Made by a program: the position numbers and the translations under genes
In this document: piece after piece, positions 31,927-41,467 of the stretch
Numbering within the stretch: the first letter of the stretch is position 1
Layout of the letters: every line of letters starts with the position of its first letter
The notes under the pieces: generated by a model
The model's database searches: none
Seen by the model: the letters and a program-made list of their open reading frames with translations, nothing else
What the model was told of the DNA's origin: nothing
From: Phycisphaerales bacterium
Lineage (GTDB): Bacteria > Planctomycetota > Phycisphaerae > Phycisphaerales > UBA1924
Assembly: GCA_007693785.1 (NCBI GenBank)
Contig: RECY01000024.1
Coordinates: forward strand, 124,001 to 188,000
DNA length: 64,000 bases
Reading direction: 5' to 3'

Positions 31927-31933
31927 CAAAACA

Positions 31934-31939
31934 AGGGTA
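31934..31939 (-). promoter_or_regulatory. Possible -10 hexamer TACCCT
   Basis: The minus-strand hexamer TACCCT is 7 nt before the lipoprotein ATG at 31926. Confidence 0.35.
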
Positions 31940-31980
31940 GCGAGCCCGGGCCCCGGTGGCACTCCCGGCGGCACAGCTGG

Positions 31981-32052
31981 TGGCACAGCTCTGGGAGCTG
32001 TATCCGGCTGCACGGACAAGACCCAGAAACACAGCTCGGAGAGCTGTGCCAC
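31981..32052. repeat. REP-like inverted pair, locus 1
   Basis: Unit A (31981-32001) reads TGGCACAGCTCTGGGAGCTGT. Unit B (32030-32052) is the family palindrome in reverse orientation, CACAGCTCGGAGAGC onward to GTGCCAC. The units face each other across 28 bp. A further partial unit precedes A at about 31956-31980. Located between recX and the lipoprotein gene. Confidence 0.85.
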
Positions 32053-32059
32053 TGGGTGG

Positions 32060-32752
32060 TCACTTCAGCACGGTTTCCACGGCCCGGCGGGTGACGTCCG
32101 GGTCGAACCCTCGCCGGGCGAGGGCGGCGGCCAAGCGTCGGCGTACGGCGGTCACGTCCTTCGCGTTGATCTGGGCGGTGCGCAGCTTGCGACGGGCAAG
32201 CCGGAGCGCGTCCGCCATCGGGTCGTGCTCGGCGAGGGCGGCCTTGGCGGCCCGAGACGCCAGATCACCGGGGATGCCCTTGGCGCGGAGCTTGGCCTCG
32301 ACCAGGCGCACCCCTGCGGGCGGGCCGAGGCAGATCGTCCGGGCCGCCGCGTGCGCAAACGCCTCGTCATCGATCAGCCCGAGCTCGCTCATGCGGTCGG
32401 CGACGGCGGCCGCGGTCCCGGGCGTGTGGTTGCGACGTCGGAGCTTCTGGAGGAGCTGGTGTCGGCTGACGGCTCGCGCAGTGAGCAGGTTCATCGCGTA
32501 GCTCTGGGCCGCGGCTCGGTCGGCGATCGCGAGCAGCTCGCGGACGTGGCGCGGCTCGAGCACGGCGCCAGCGGCGAGCGCGTGCGCACGGGCGGCGTCG
32601 GCGGGGATCCGCAGCGTCGCGCCAGAGTCGAACGTGCAGACGAGCTGTCCGGGGTGCTTGCGGCTCGGGCTCAGACGCGTCAGCGTCGCGGGCTCGTCGG
32701 GGTCGAGCGGGATGCGCTCGGGGCTGGGTTTGCGCGTCCGCGGGCGGTTCAC
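32060..32752 (-). CDS. recX: Regulatory protein RecX
   Basis: RecX modulates RecA filaments. The 230 residues have the three-helix repeats of the family: A-M-N-L-L-T-A-R-A-V-S-R-H-Q-L-L-Q-K-L, then L-G-L-I-D-D-E-A-F-A-H, and a final R-R-R-L-A-A-A-L-A-R-R-G-F-D-P-D. The N-terminal about 75 residues form the variable domain seen in longer RecX proteins. GTG at 32752 overlaps the stop of the TPR gene (GTGA). recA is not in the window. Confidence 0.88.
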   Translation of the reverse strand: MNRPRTRKPSPERIPLDPDEPATLTRLSPSRKHPGQLVCTFDSGATLRIPADAARAHALAAGAVLEPRHVRELLAIADRAAAQSYAMNLLTARAVSRHQLLQKLRRRNHTPGTAAAVADRMSELGLIDDEAFAHAAARTICLGPPAGVRLVEAKLRAKGIPGDLASRAAKAALAEHDPMADALRLARRKLRTAQINAKDVTAVRRRLAAALARRGFDPDVTRRAVETVLK

Positions 32753-33057
32753 GTCAATTCGTCCAGGAACTGCGCGATCTCCGCGGTGGCTTTGGCGTCG
32801 TTCGCCTGTTTGGAGGCCGCGAGGCCCTGCTTGAGGACGGCGATCGCCTCGTCCGTGCGCGTGTCCTCTTCGAGGGTTTTGGCTTTATGGAAATAGGCGT
32901 AGCAATAGTGGGGGTCGAGGGCGAGGACGCGGTCGTAGTGCTGGATCGCGGCTTCGGTCTCGCCGGCTTTGGCGTGCTCCTGCGCGAGCCCGTAGAGGAC
33001 GAAGGTGTCGTTCGGGTCGGCTTCGAGGAGCTTCTGGAGCTGCTGGATCGAGGGCAT
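32749..33057 (-). CDS. Small TPR-repeat protein
   Basis: A 102-residue soluble protein with two to three tetratricopeptide repeats (F-V-L-Y-G-L-A-Q-E-H-A-K-A-G, A-I-Q-H-Y-D-R-V-L-A-L-D-P, Y-A-Y-F-H-K-A-K-T-L-E-E). Such repeats mediate protein contacts. The ATG has GGAGG five bases upstream. Translation is coupled to recX by a 4-nt overlap. No signal peptide. Confidence 0.88.
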   Translation of the reverse strand: MPSIQQLQKLLEADPNDTFVLYGLAQEHAKAGETEAAIQHYDRVLALDPHYCYAYFHKAKTLEEDTRTDEAIAVLKQGLAASKQANDAKATAEIAQFLDELT

Positions 33058-33211
33058 GGGCGCCTCCGGGTCGGGCGAGGGTCGGGCTGGCGTTCGGGGC
33101 TAGGGTCGAGGACTATCGTACCAACCCCTCCCGGGGCGTCGGCGTGCAGTGGTATATGGGGATGGGCAAAGCCGGTTTTCGCAGGGTTTTTGAGCAGGAG
33201 CGAGGTCAAGC

Positions 33212-34078
<867 letters not shown>

Positions 34079-34087
34079 GGCTTCCCG

Positions 34088-34308
34088 GTGGCACAGCTCT
34101 CCGAGCTGTGTGCTGTGTTCTTTGTCCGGTGCCATGGAAATGCGGAGGCCCAAAGGGCCGGAGCTTTTCCATGCCGATCGGCGGACGGGCTCGATCAGGC
34201 TGGAGACTCAGGAAGATACGGAGCCCGGAAAAGCTCTGCCGAAGACGGCTGCGCGTTTCCGGGGCACCGGAGTCGTGGCAGAAGACACAGCTCGGAGAGC
34301 TGTGCCAC
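34088..34308. repeat. REP-like inverted pair, locus 2
   Basis: Units at 34088-34110 (GTGGCACAGCTCTCC onward) and 34286-34308 are exact reverse complements of each other over 23 bp. Each is itself a near-palindrome. The 175-bp interval holds no supported gene. The pair fills the gap between the convergent hbd-like and pepP genes. Confidence 0.9.
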
Positions 34309-34316
34309 CATCGGGA

Positions 34317-35642
34317 TCAGAGTTGCTTGCTGATCTCGGCCGTCAGCACGTCGGGCTCGGCGTCGGTCACGAGCACGTCGTCCTCGATGCGCACGCCCTG
34401 GATCTCTTTTCGGACCTTGTCGATCTCGCTCCACCGGACGGCGTCGACGAATCGTTCCCGTGTGGCGGGGTCGTCGATGAGGGCGGGGACGAGGTAGAGC
34501 CCGGGCTCGATGGTGACGCAGTAGCCGGGCTGGAGGGGGAGGTCGAGTCGGATGTTGGTGCCGCCGGGGCCGGGGCGGTGGACGCGTCCGGGGAGGCGTC
34601 CGCTCGCGTCGCGGACGCCGAGCCCGACGAGGTGCCCGAGCCCGTGGGGGAAGAAGAGACGCATGACGCCGTGGTCAACCAGTTCAGGCGGATCACCCTT
34701 GAGCAGGCCCATCGCGACGAGCCCCGCGCCTATCGCCTCGGCGGCCTGTCGGTGCAGGTCGTGGAACTCGACGCCGGGCTTGCAGTTCGCGACCGCCTGC
34801 GCTTGTGCGCTCAGCACCGTGTTGTAGAAGTCGCGCTGCACGGTGGAGACGTTGCCCGGCGTCACCGGGAAGGTCCGGGTGACGTCGGCGGTGTAGCGGG
34901 CCTGCTCCGCGCCGGCGTCGATGAGGATGAAGTCTCGTTCGCCGGCTGCCTTGCTGCCGGGCGTGAAATGGAGGACGGCGGCGTTGGCGCCGACGCCGAC
35001 GATGGTGTCGTACCCCTCGCCGTCCGCGCCCGCGCCGATGAACCCGCTGAGGATGCGGTTCCGAAGCTCGCGCTCGGTGACGCCGGGGCGGATGTGGTTC
35101 GGCAGGTCCGCGAACGTGCGCGCGGTGATCGCGGCCGCGCGCCGGATGCGGGCGACTTCCGCGTCGTCCTTGACACGGCGCGCGTGCCAGACGAGGTCGG
35201 CGAGCCTGCGGGTTTGTGCGTCGTCCGCGCGCACACCCGGCAGAGGGCAGCCGAGCATCGCGACGGGGCGACCGCGTCGGGCGGCGAGCCAGGCGCTGAG
35301 CTCCGCGATGGGCACGCCCGGGACGTCGGCCTCACCCTCCCACGTGCGCTCGGCGGCGGACTGGGGGACGCTGAAGGCGGTCCATGCGTCGGCCGGGGTG
35401 GCGGCGGGGGCGCTCTGAGGGTCGTAGGCGATGACGCCGCCGGGGCGGTGCTCGCCCGTGAGGAACCAGTAGTCGGGGTGCGTGTTGAAGCGGTGGACGC
35501 GGTCGAGCCCGCCGGGGACGGGGATTGGCTCGCCCGCGCCGATGAGGACGATCGCGTCCCCGGCGGCTTGCTGGATCGCGCGGGCGATGCGGTCGCGGCG
35601 GGCGGCGAAGTCCGGCTCGGGGAGGGCGTGGGTTTCCTGCAT
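34317..35642 (-). CDS. pepP: Xaa-Pro aminopeptidase (aminopeptidase P, M24B)
   Basis: Removes the N-terminal residue before proline. The 441 residues have an N-terminal creatinase-type domain (about 1-170) and a pita-bread catalytic domain with the dinuclear metal ligands: Asp in I-L-I-D-A-G-A-E, Asp in Y-T-A-D-V-T-R-T-F-P-V, His in F-F-P-H-G-L-G-H, Glu in T-I-E-P-G-L-Y and Glu in R-I-E-D-D-V. The ATG at 35642 begins the conserved domain; TACCAT lies 6 nt upstream. The much longer frame to 36338 is antisense to the nudix gene and is rejected. Confidence 0.92.
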   Translation of the reverse strand: MQETHALPEPDFAARRDRIARAIQQAAGDAIVLIGAGEPIPVPGGLDRVHRFNTHPDYWFLTGEHRPGGVIAYDPQSAPAATPADAWTAFSVPQSAAERTWEGEADVPGVPIAELSAWLAARRGRPVAMLGCPLPGVRADDAQTRRLADLVWHARRVKDDAEVARIRRAAAITARTFADLPNHIRPGVTERELRNRILSGFIGAGADGEGYDTIVGVGANAAVLHFTPGSKAAGERDFILIDAGAEQARYTADVTRTFPVTPGNVSTVQRDFYNTVLSAQAQAVANCKPGVEFHDLHRQAAEAIGAGLVAMGLLKGDPPELVDHGVMRLFFPHGLGHLVGLGVRDASGRLPGRVHRPGPGGTNIRLDLPLQPGYCVTIEPGLYLVPALIDDPATRERFVDAVRWSEIDKVRKEIQGVRIEDDVLVTDAEPDVLTAEISKQL

Positions 35643-35739
35643 GGGGCGATGGTACGGGCGTGATTGGCAAGAGGGGCTTGGGAGGATCACGGGCGGGACG
35701 CCCGTGCCACGGGGGTCGGGAGGGAGGTAGGCTGCGGGC
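35643..35739. promoter_or_regulatory. Divergent promoter region pepP/nudix
   Basis: TACCAT on the minus strand (35654-35649) is 6 nt from the pepP ATG. TAGGCT on the plus strand (35728-35733) is 6 nt from the nudix ATG. A hairpin sits between them. Confidence 0.4.
35688..35706. repeat. Perfect 8-bp stem hairpin in the divergent gap
   Basis: CACGGGCG-GGA-CGCCCGTG. It lies within the pepP/nudix gap; the bases after it (CCAC) complete a GTGCCAC module shared with the REP-like units. Confidence 0.7.
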
Positions 35740-36309
35740 ATGGATGCATCTGATGAAGCGGCGTTGTCGTTCCGGGAGGTTTCGCGCGAGGTGCTGCACC
35801 GGGGGCGGAAGTTTGATTTCGAGCGTGTGACGCTGCGCGACGGCACGCGTGAGATCGAGCGGGAGATGGTGCGCCATCCCGGGGCGGTGTGTGTCCTGCC
35901 GCTGCTGGAGACGCCCGAGGGGGTGCGGGTGGTGTTTGTGCGGAACGAGCGGTTCACGGTGGGGCGTCGCCTGCTGGAACTGCCGGCCGGGACGATCGAG
36001 CCGGGGGAAGCGCCGCTGGTGTGCGCTGGTCGGGAGCTGATCGAGGAAACGGGGTACGAGGCGTTGCGGCTCGAGCCGATGGGGAGTTTTCTGACGACGC
36101 CGGGGATGACCGATGAGCGGATGCACGCGTTCGTGGCGACGGGGCTGCGCCACGTGGGGCAGCGTCTGGAGGAAGACGAGCGGATGACGGTGGAGTTGCT
36201 GGGTGTGGAGGCGGCGCTCGAGCGCGCGGGCGGGGGCGCGATCGAAGACGGGAAAACCGTCTGCACGCTGCTGCTCGCGGCGCGGCGTGGGCTGCTGGGG
36301 CGTGTCTGA
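35740..36309 (+). CDS. Nudix hydrolase, ADP-ribose pyrophosphatase-like
   Basis: A 189-residue enzyme cleaving a nucleoside diphosphate-linked substrate. The Nudix box is intact: G-T-I-E-P-G-E-A ... R-E-L-I-E-E-T-G-Y, fitting GX5EX7REUXEEXGU. The preceding R-R-L-L-E-L-P-A-G motif and the following G-S-F-L-T-T-P-G-M-T-D-E motif are typical of ADP-ribose pyrophosphatases. Substrate is inferred from those flanking motifs. Confidence 0.9.
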   Translation: MDASDEAALSFREVSREVLHRGRKFDFERVTLRDGTREIEREMVRHPGAVCVLPLLETPEGVRVVFVRNERFTVGRRLLELPAGTIEPGEAPLVCAGRELIEETGYEALRLEPMGSFLTTPGMTDERMHAFVATGLRHVGQRLEEDERMTVELLGVEAALERAGGGAIEDGKTVCTLLLAARRGLLGRV

Positions 36310-36399
36310 GCCGCAACCGCGACCGGGGGGGCGGGCAAGAATGCAGCGGGGTCTGGTTCTCAGGTGCTGGTGGTCGGTTGAAGTGGTGGTGACGCGTCG

Positions 36400-37464
36400 A
36401 TGAGTTGGCAGGATCGTCCATCCGGTGGCGGGCTGGGTCGCGGGGGCGGCGAGGGCGGTCGGTTTCGCGCCGCCGTGCGTCGCGTTTTTGGGGATGGAGA
36501 AAACCCGCTGTCGTGGGCGGTGCCGCTGTACTCGGCGTGGGGGATCCGGGTCAAGGCGCACTTGTTTTTCATCGTGTACGTGATCGCGATGTTGCTGTGG
36601 TCGATCCCGCAGAGCGGGATCGGGCCGGGGTACATGGCGCTCGGGATGCTGGCGTTGTTCGGAACGGTGCTGCTGCACGAGTACGGGCACTGCTTCGCGT
36701 GCCGGTGGGTCGGCGGCGAGGCGGACGAGGTCCTGATGTGGCCTTTGGGCGGGCTGGCGACGGTGCTGCCGCCGGAGGACTGGAAGAGTCACCTGTGGAC
36801 GGTGCTGGGCGGTCCGGCTGTGAACGCGGTGCTGTGGCCGGTGTTCGCGGTGCTTGTGCTCGCGATGACGGGCGTGACGTGGTCGGCGGTGCTGTTTAAC
36901 CCGTTCGCGCCCGGGCTGGGGCTCGGGGCGGCTCAGACGGCGGCCACAACGCCGGTCTGGCTGGTGACCGGCGCGTGGTGGTTGATGTACATCAACCTGA
37001 TCCTGCTCGCGTTCAACATGCTCGTGCCGATGTACCCGATGGACGCGGGGCGCACGATCCAGGCGCTGCTCTGGCGCTCGATGGGGCAGCGCCGGGCGAC
37101 GGAGATCACGGTCACGATCGGGCTGGTCGCGGCCGGCGTGATGGCGGTCGCGGGGATTGTCTTCTCCGAAACGCTGCTGCTCGCGCTGGCGATCTTCGGC
37201 GGGCTCACCTGCTGGCTGGAGCGGCGACGCCTGCGGTTTGAAGGCGGGGATGACTTCGGGGCGGTCTACGCGGGCGGCGCTGCGTCGATTGACGAGGACG
37301 AGCCTCCGGGCCCGAGCAAGCGGGAGCTGCGCGAGCAGGAGCGGGTGGCGGCCGAGCGTGAGGAGGTCGATCGCATCCTCGCCAAGATCTCGCAGCAGGG
37401 CATGGCGAGCCTGACGCCAAAGGAACGCAAAGCGCTCGAAAAGGCGTCGGCGAAAAAAGGCTGA
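36400..37464 (+). CDS. Site-2 protease family (M50) membrane metalloprotease
   Basis: A 354-residue intramembrane zinc protease. The zinc motif H-E-Y-G-H (His93, Glu94, His97) lies in a membrane helix, and the third ligand is Asp215 in M-Y-P-M-D-A-G-R. About six hydrophobic segments are visible. The C-terminal tail (K-R-E-L-R-E-Q-E-R ... V-D-R-I-L-A-K-I-S-Q-Q-G-M-A-S-L-T-P-K-E-R) is a charged helical module also found at the ends of some rhomboid proteases. No PDZ domain is present. No Shine-Dalgarno is evident before the ATG. Confidence 0.9.
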   Translation: MSWQDRPSGGGLGRGGGEGGRFRAAVRRVFGDGENPLSWAVPLYSAWGIRVKAHLFFIVYVIAMLLWSIPQSGIGPGYMALGMLALFGTVLLHEYGHCFACRWVGGEADEVLMWPLGGLATVLPPEDWKSHLWTVLGGPAVNAVLWPVFAVLVLAMTGVTWSAVLFNPFAPGLGLGAAQTAATTPVWLVTGAWWLMYINLILLAFNMLVPMYPMDAGRTIQALLWRSMGQRRATEITVTIGLVAAGVMAVAGIVFSETLLLALAIFGGLTCWLERRRLRFEGGDDFGAVYAGGAASIDEDEPPGPSKRELREQERVAAEREEVDRILAKISQQGMASLTPKERKALEKASAKKG

Positions 37465-37492
37465 TCGGGCGGATCGCGCTCACCTGCATCCA

Positions 37493-38524
37493 TCAGAACT
37501 GGATCGGGACGCCCTCGGCTTTGAACTTCTCGACCAGGAGTTGGAACTCGACGAGCGCGGCGTCGAGGCGGGCGGCGGCGCTGCTGAGGTTGTTGTAGAG
37601 ATCCGGATGGCGGAGCATGCGCCCGACGGTGCCGTCGGTATCGGTGACGGCTGCGGCGATGCTGCGGACCTCGTCGGCCGCGCCGCCGATGCGGGCGAGG
37701 GCGCCCTCGGCGCGGCTGGAGAGCACGCGGATCTCGTCCTGAGCGGTCTCGACCACCCCATCGAAGCGCGCACGCGTCCGGTCGATCCCGGCGAGGGCGT
37801 TCTCCGCTCGGTCGATCAGGCGTGCGGCCCGGTCGGCGGCGCCCGTCGCCCGCTCCAGCAGCCCCCGCGTTTCCTCTCGCAGAGACTCGTCGCCTGTCCA
37901 TGCTTCCACACCCGCGAGCGTCCGGTCGAGGCGCGCGAGCGTGGTGGCGATATTCGGCTCTCCGCCATTCGCCATTGCCTCGGACGAACGCGGCGCGAGC
38001 AGGTCGTCGATGCGACGCCCGACGCGGTCGTAGGTCTCGGCGAGCGTCGCGATGCGCTCGGCGGCGTCGGCGACGTTCGCGACCGGGCCGGCGAGCTGAT
38101 CCTGCACGGTGCGGATCAGGCTGCGTGACTTGCGTGTGTAACGGTCGCCCGGACGGACGGGCTCGCCCGAGGCTTGAGGGGGGATGGAGAGCTCGAGCGC
38201 CGCCTGCCCGAGGAGGGAAGCGTCGATGAAGACCTCGAAGTCGCTCGGGATGACGGTGCCCTCACGGACGGCGAGGGTCGCGACGACGCCGTCGCGCGGG
38301 TCCTCGGTGGGAGTGAGAGACTTCATCGAGCCGACGCGGACGCCGTTGACGGTCACGACGCTGCTGCCGCTGAGCCCTCGCGCGGTATCAAGCTGGACTT
38401 CGAAGGTGTAGTCGCGTTCGGTGAGCTTGCTGAGCTCGCCGAAGAGGGCGAGCATGACGACCAGGCCGACGAAGCCGGCGATGACGGTCAGGCCGATGAG
38501 TACGTCGCGTCCGGTGCGTGTCAT
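37493..38524 (-). CDS. MlaD-like MCE-domain lipid transport protein
   Basis: Periplasmic substrate-binding part of an MCE (Mla) lipid transporter. A single N-terminal helix (about residues 8-28) anchors it, and the MCE domain follows (L-D-T-A-R-G-L-S-G-S-S-V-V-T-V-N-G-V-R-V-G, about 35-115). The remaining about 220 residues are helical with heptad-like spacing, probably a long coiled-coil needle or trimer stalk. The ATG at 38524 overlaps the stop of the ATPase gene (ATGA). Length (343) exceeds E. coli MlaD (183) because of that C-terminal region. Confidence 0.9.
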   Translation of the reverse strand: MTRTGRDVLIGLTVIAGFVGLVVMLALFGELSKLTERDYTFEVQLDTARGLSGSSVVTVNGVRVGSMKSLTPTEDPRDGVVATLAVREGTVIPSDFEVFIDASLLGQAALELSIPPQASGEPVRPGDRYTRKSRSLIRTVQDQLAGPVANVADAAERIATLAETYDRVGRRIDDLLAPRSSEAMANGGEPNIATTLARLDRTLAGVEAWTGDESLREETRGLLERATGAADRAARLIDRAENALAGIDRTRARFDGVVETAQDEIRVLSSRAEGALARIGGAADEVRSIAAAVTDTDGTVGRMLRHPDLYNNLSSAAARLDAALVEFQLLVEKFKAEGVPIQF

Positions 38525-39357
38525 GCGGCGCCGGTCCTTTCGCGTTGGGTCGGTGCGGGGGCGCGTTCGCCCTGTGCGGCCGGTGCGTCGTCCTCGGCGT
38601 GGTACTCGCCTCGCATGAACCGCTGGATGCGCGGGTCCTCGGATCGGAGCATGTCGTCGTAGCTGCCCTCGGCGATGATCTCGCCGTGGAACATGACGAC
38701 GACGCGGTCGGCGACTTTTTTGGCGCTGGTCAGGTCGTGGGTGACGACGAGGCTCGTGACGCCGAGGGTCTGCTTGAGCTTGACGACGAGCTTGTCGATG
38801 CCGTCGGCGCGGATGGGGTCGAGGCCGGTGGTCGGCTCGTCGTAGAGCATGACGCGCGGGCGGACGACGATGGCTCGGGCGAGGGCGACGCGTTTGCGTT
38901 GCCCGCCGGAGAGCTCGGCCGGGAGGCGCCGCTCGTACCCGTGCATGCCGACGGTGTCGAGCGCTTCCTGGACGCGCTGTGCGCGATCTTGTGGGGTGCC
39001 CTCGTCGGCTTCGAGGAGGGGGAATTCGACGTTCTCGGCGACGGTCATGCTGTCGAACAGCGCCGAGAGCTGGAAGAGCAGGCCGATCTGGCGCCGGATG
39101 GGCCCGAGCTTGTGTTCGGGGGTCTGATCGACGCGGGTGTTCTCGAACCAGATCTCGCCCTCGTCGGGGGTGAGCAGGCCGACGATGTGTTTGAGGGTCA
39201 CGCTCTTGCCGCACCCGCTGGGGCCGAGGATGACGGTGGTCTCGCCGGTGGGGAGGTCGAGATCGACGCCGCGGAGGATCGGGGTGGCGTTGAACGCCTT
39301 GCGGACGGCGCGGAGGCGGACGATCGGTTGGGGTGTCGCGTCGTCCGTGGGCGGCAT
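38521..39357 (-). CDS. MlaF-like ABC transporter ATP-binding protein
   Basis: ATPase of an MCE lipid transporter. The 278 residues contain Walker A G-P-S-G-C-G-K-S (45-52), L-F-Q-L-S-A-L-F-D-S-M-T-V (the Q loop typical of MlaF), signature L-S-G-G-Q-R-K-R and Walker B V-M-L-Y-D-E-P-T-T-G-L-D-P. The C-terminal about 25 residues are polar and nonconserved. It overlaps mlaD downstream (ATGA) and the membrane gene upstream (TGATG). The permease partner, mlaE, is not here but near 47 kb. Confidence 0.93.
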   Translation of the reverse strand: MPPTDDATPQPIVRLRAVRKAFNATPILRGVDLDLPTGETTVILGPSGCGKSVTLKHIVGLLTPDEGEIWFENTRVDQTPEHKLGPIRRQIGLLFQLSALFDSMTVAENVEFPLLEADEGTPQDRAQRVQEALDTVGMHGYERRLPAELSGGQRKRVALARAIVVRPRVMLYDEPTTGLDPIRADGIDKLVVKLKQTLGVTSLVVTHDLTSAKKVADRVVVMFHGEIIAEGSYDDMLRSEDPRIQRFMRGEYHAEDDAPAAQGERAPAPTQRERTGAA

Positions 39358-40358
39358 CAGGCGAGTGTAGGTGGCGCGGGTGCGCCGGTGGGATTCGCGA
39401 TGAGTTCGGCTCGCCCGTAGAGGTCGCTCCCATCGTCCGCATCGCCCGTGTCCTCGGCATCGACATAGGTCGCGAGCGCGACCGCACCGGCGGCCGCCGT
39501 CGCGAGCAGGCCCGCGGTGATCCCAAACTGGGCGAGGGGTTTCATGGTGCGCACTCGGGGCAGTCGCGGCGTGAGCAGGAGGAGCGGGGCGAGGGCGAGC
39601 AGGCCGACGCCCCATCGCGGGCCGTGCGGCCAAACACCGGTGTAGGTCAGCACCAGGAGCCCGCCCGCGCCGAGCCCGAAGACCGTCGCGGCGCCGCGGG
39701 TGAGGTCGAGTTTCTTCCAGATCAACGCGAGGATAAAGACGCCGTGCATCCAGGCGACGAGCAGGCCGGCGAGTTGGCTGAAGCTGGCGGCCCCGGCTTT
39801 GTACGCGGTGAGGCTGAGCCCGAGGGCGAGGATGGAGAGCAGCAGGGGCCAGGCCGGGCCGGGGCGTCGCGAGGCGATGTTGTTGGCGCACGTCGTCCAG
39901 AGCATGACGATGGCGCTCCAGAGAGCGGTCCAGATCCAGATGTCGGCGCCCGACCAGTCGCCGTTGCGTCGCCGGTGGGCGGTGAGCATCCAGACGACCG
40001 CGATCGAGGCGACGAGACGGAGCGCGTGGCGCGCGGGGTTCGGGAGCTTGGGCCAGGACTCGAAGGCCGCGATCGCGATCGCGAGCACACCGGCGTAGAC
40101 GATGCGCCGGGTGGTGTCGCCGGGGTACCACCCGTGCCACCCGTGGGCGATGAACTGGGCGGCGATGAACGCGGCGCCAAGGCTGATCGCGGTCACGATC
40201 GGCAGCGGGGCGGGCGCCTGCTTTCGCCACGGTCGCCAGAGGAGCAGGAGCAGGACAATCGCCCCAACCTGCGGCGCGACGACCGAGCGGAGCGTCTCGA
40301 GCACCATCGGGTTCTCGCGGAGCCCTGCGAACAGGCCCGCGAACGGGACATCGGGCAT
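39357..40358 (-). CDS. Polytopic membrane protein upstream of mlaFD
   Basis: A 333-residue protein with about nine to ten hydrophobic segments and no family I recognise. Its stop overlaps the mlaF ATG (TGATG), so it is the first gene of a three-gene unit. An AAAGG element lies about nine bases upstream. The C-terminal tail after the last helix is acidic. It occupies the place of a permease but does not look like MlaE, which lacks this many helices. A role with the lipid transporter is inferred from the coupling only. Confidence 0.75.
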   Translation of the reverse strand: MPDVPFAGLFAGLRENPMVLETLRSVVAPQVGAIVLLLLLWRPWRKQAPAPLPIVTAISLGAAFIAAQFIAHGWHGWYPGDTTRRIVYAGVLAIAIAAFESWPKLPNPARHALRLVASIAVVWMLTAHRRRNGDWSGADIWIWTALWSAIVMLWTTCANNIASRRPGPAWPLLLSILALGLSLTAYKAGAASFSQLAGLLVAWMHGVFILALIWKKLDLTRGAATVFGLGAGGLLVLTYTGVWPHGPRWGVGLLALAPLLLLTPRLPRVRTMKPLAQFGITAGLLATAAAGAVALATYVDAEDTGDADDGSDLYGRAELIANPTGAPAPPTLA

Positions 40359-40490
40359 GAGCGACGCCTTTCGGGTGTGGGTGCAGGCGTGGGAAGAGCG
40401 AGCGAAAACCGGGGCGGCCGCGGGGTGCGGCCGCTCCGATCAAGAGAGGGTGCGTGGGAGGATGGCGAGCGGATCAGGGTCGGGGCGCGC

Positions 40491-41141
40491 TCAGCGCGCG
40501 ATGCCCTGGATCGAGATCATGAGCTTGACGTCGTTGCTGAGCCCGTCGGGCATGTAGCTGACGCCGAAGGCCTGCCGCTGGATGACCGGCTCGGCGTAGA
40601 ACCCGCCGCGGTAGCCGAAGTTCCCGCCGCGATCGCCCTCGCCGGTGTGCTGGAGATCGAAGGAGATGCTGCGGGTAGTGCCGCGGATGGTCAGGTCGCC
40701 GGTGACGCGGAGGGTGTCGTCGCTTGTGCGCTCGTAGGCGGTGCCCTTGAAGGTGGCGTTGGGGTACTGGGGGGCGTTGAAGAAGTCGGGGCCCTTGAGG
40801 TGCCGGTCGCGCCCGGCGTTGTTGCTGTCGACGCTGTTGACGTCGATGGTGATGTCGATCATGGAGTTGTCGGGGTTGTCGAAGTCGAGGCGGTAGGAGC
40901 CGCTGATGGTGTTGAAGCGCCCGATGAAGTTGGTGACGCCGAGGTGGACGACGCTGAAGTGCGCGCTGGAGTGGACGGCATCGATGTTGAACGTCCGGGC
41001 CTCGTTCTGCTGGGCGACGGTCGTGATCGCCGACGCCTGCGCGCCGGGCTCGGCCTGCGGTCCGGCCGCGGTCAAGAGCACGCCAGCGGGGACCGCGGCG
41101 AGGCCAACGGCGGCGAGAGTCAGCTTGGTCATGCGGTGCAT
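40491..41141 (-). CDS. YceI family periplasmic protein
   Basis: A 216-residue exported lipocalin-like protein that binds long isoprenoid or lipid molecules in characterised members. Residues 1-30 form a signal peptide. The YceI domain begins at F-N-I-D-A-V-H-S-S-A-H-F-S-V and shows G-R-F-N-T-I-S-G, I-D-V-N-S-V-D-S and H-L-K-G-P-D-F-F-N. GAGGAG nine bases upstream selects the ATG at 41141 among three nearby ATGs. Confidence 0.92.
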   Translation of the reverse strand: MHRMTKLTLAAVGLAAVPAGVLLTAAGPQAEPGAQASAITTVAQQNEARTFNIDAVHSSAHFSVVHLGVTNFIGRFNTISGSYRLDFDNPDNSMIDITIDVNSVDSNNAGRDRHLKGPDFFNAPQYPNATFKGTAYERTSDDTLRVTGDLTIRGTTRSISFDLQHTGEGDRGGNFGYRGGFYAEPVIQRQAFGVSYMPDGLSNDVKLMISIQGIAR

Positions 41142-41467
41142 CGGTGTCATCTCCTCATGATTCATGCGGCCCTTCGTGGGCCTCGGATGCGTGCGACGAA
41201 GGGGGCGTCCGGCCGCCCTCCCAACCTGCGATGAGCCCCGAAAACGTCGAGCGACGATCTCTGTTCGGGAAGCGGGCGCTCTCGGATGATGCCCGCTGAC
41301 AGGCATTAAAGCCCAGGGCAAACAGGGTATTCGCCTGTTCCAACAATTATTCTTCATGAAACCCTGCCGGGTTGCGAAAGCCGGGTTTTGAAAGGGTTCT
41401 CGGACTCTCAAGGGGGCCAGAGGATGTACAGTGTATCGTTCGGGGGGTTGTGCAAAGGAGATCCGGA

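Noticed and set aside
34088-34333. Short frames beginning M-A-Q-L-S-E-L-C near 32 kb and 34 kb
   Set aside because: These are translations of the REP-like palindrome itself, not genes.
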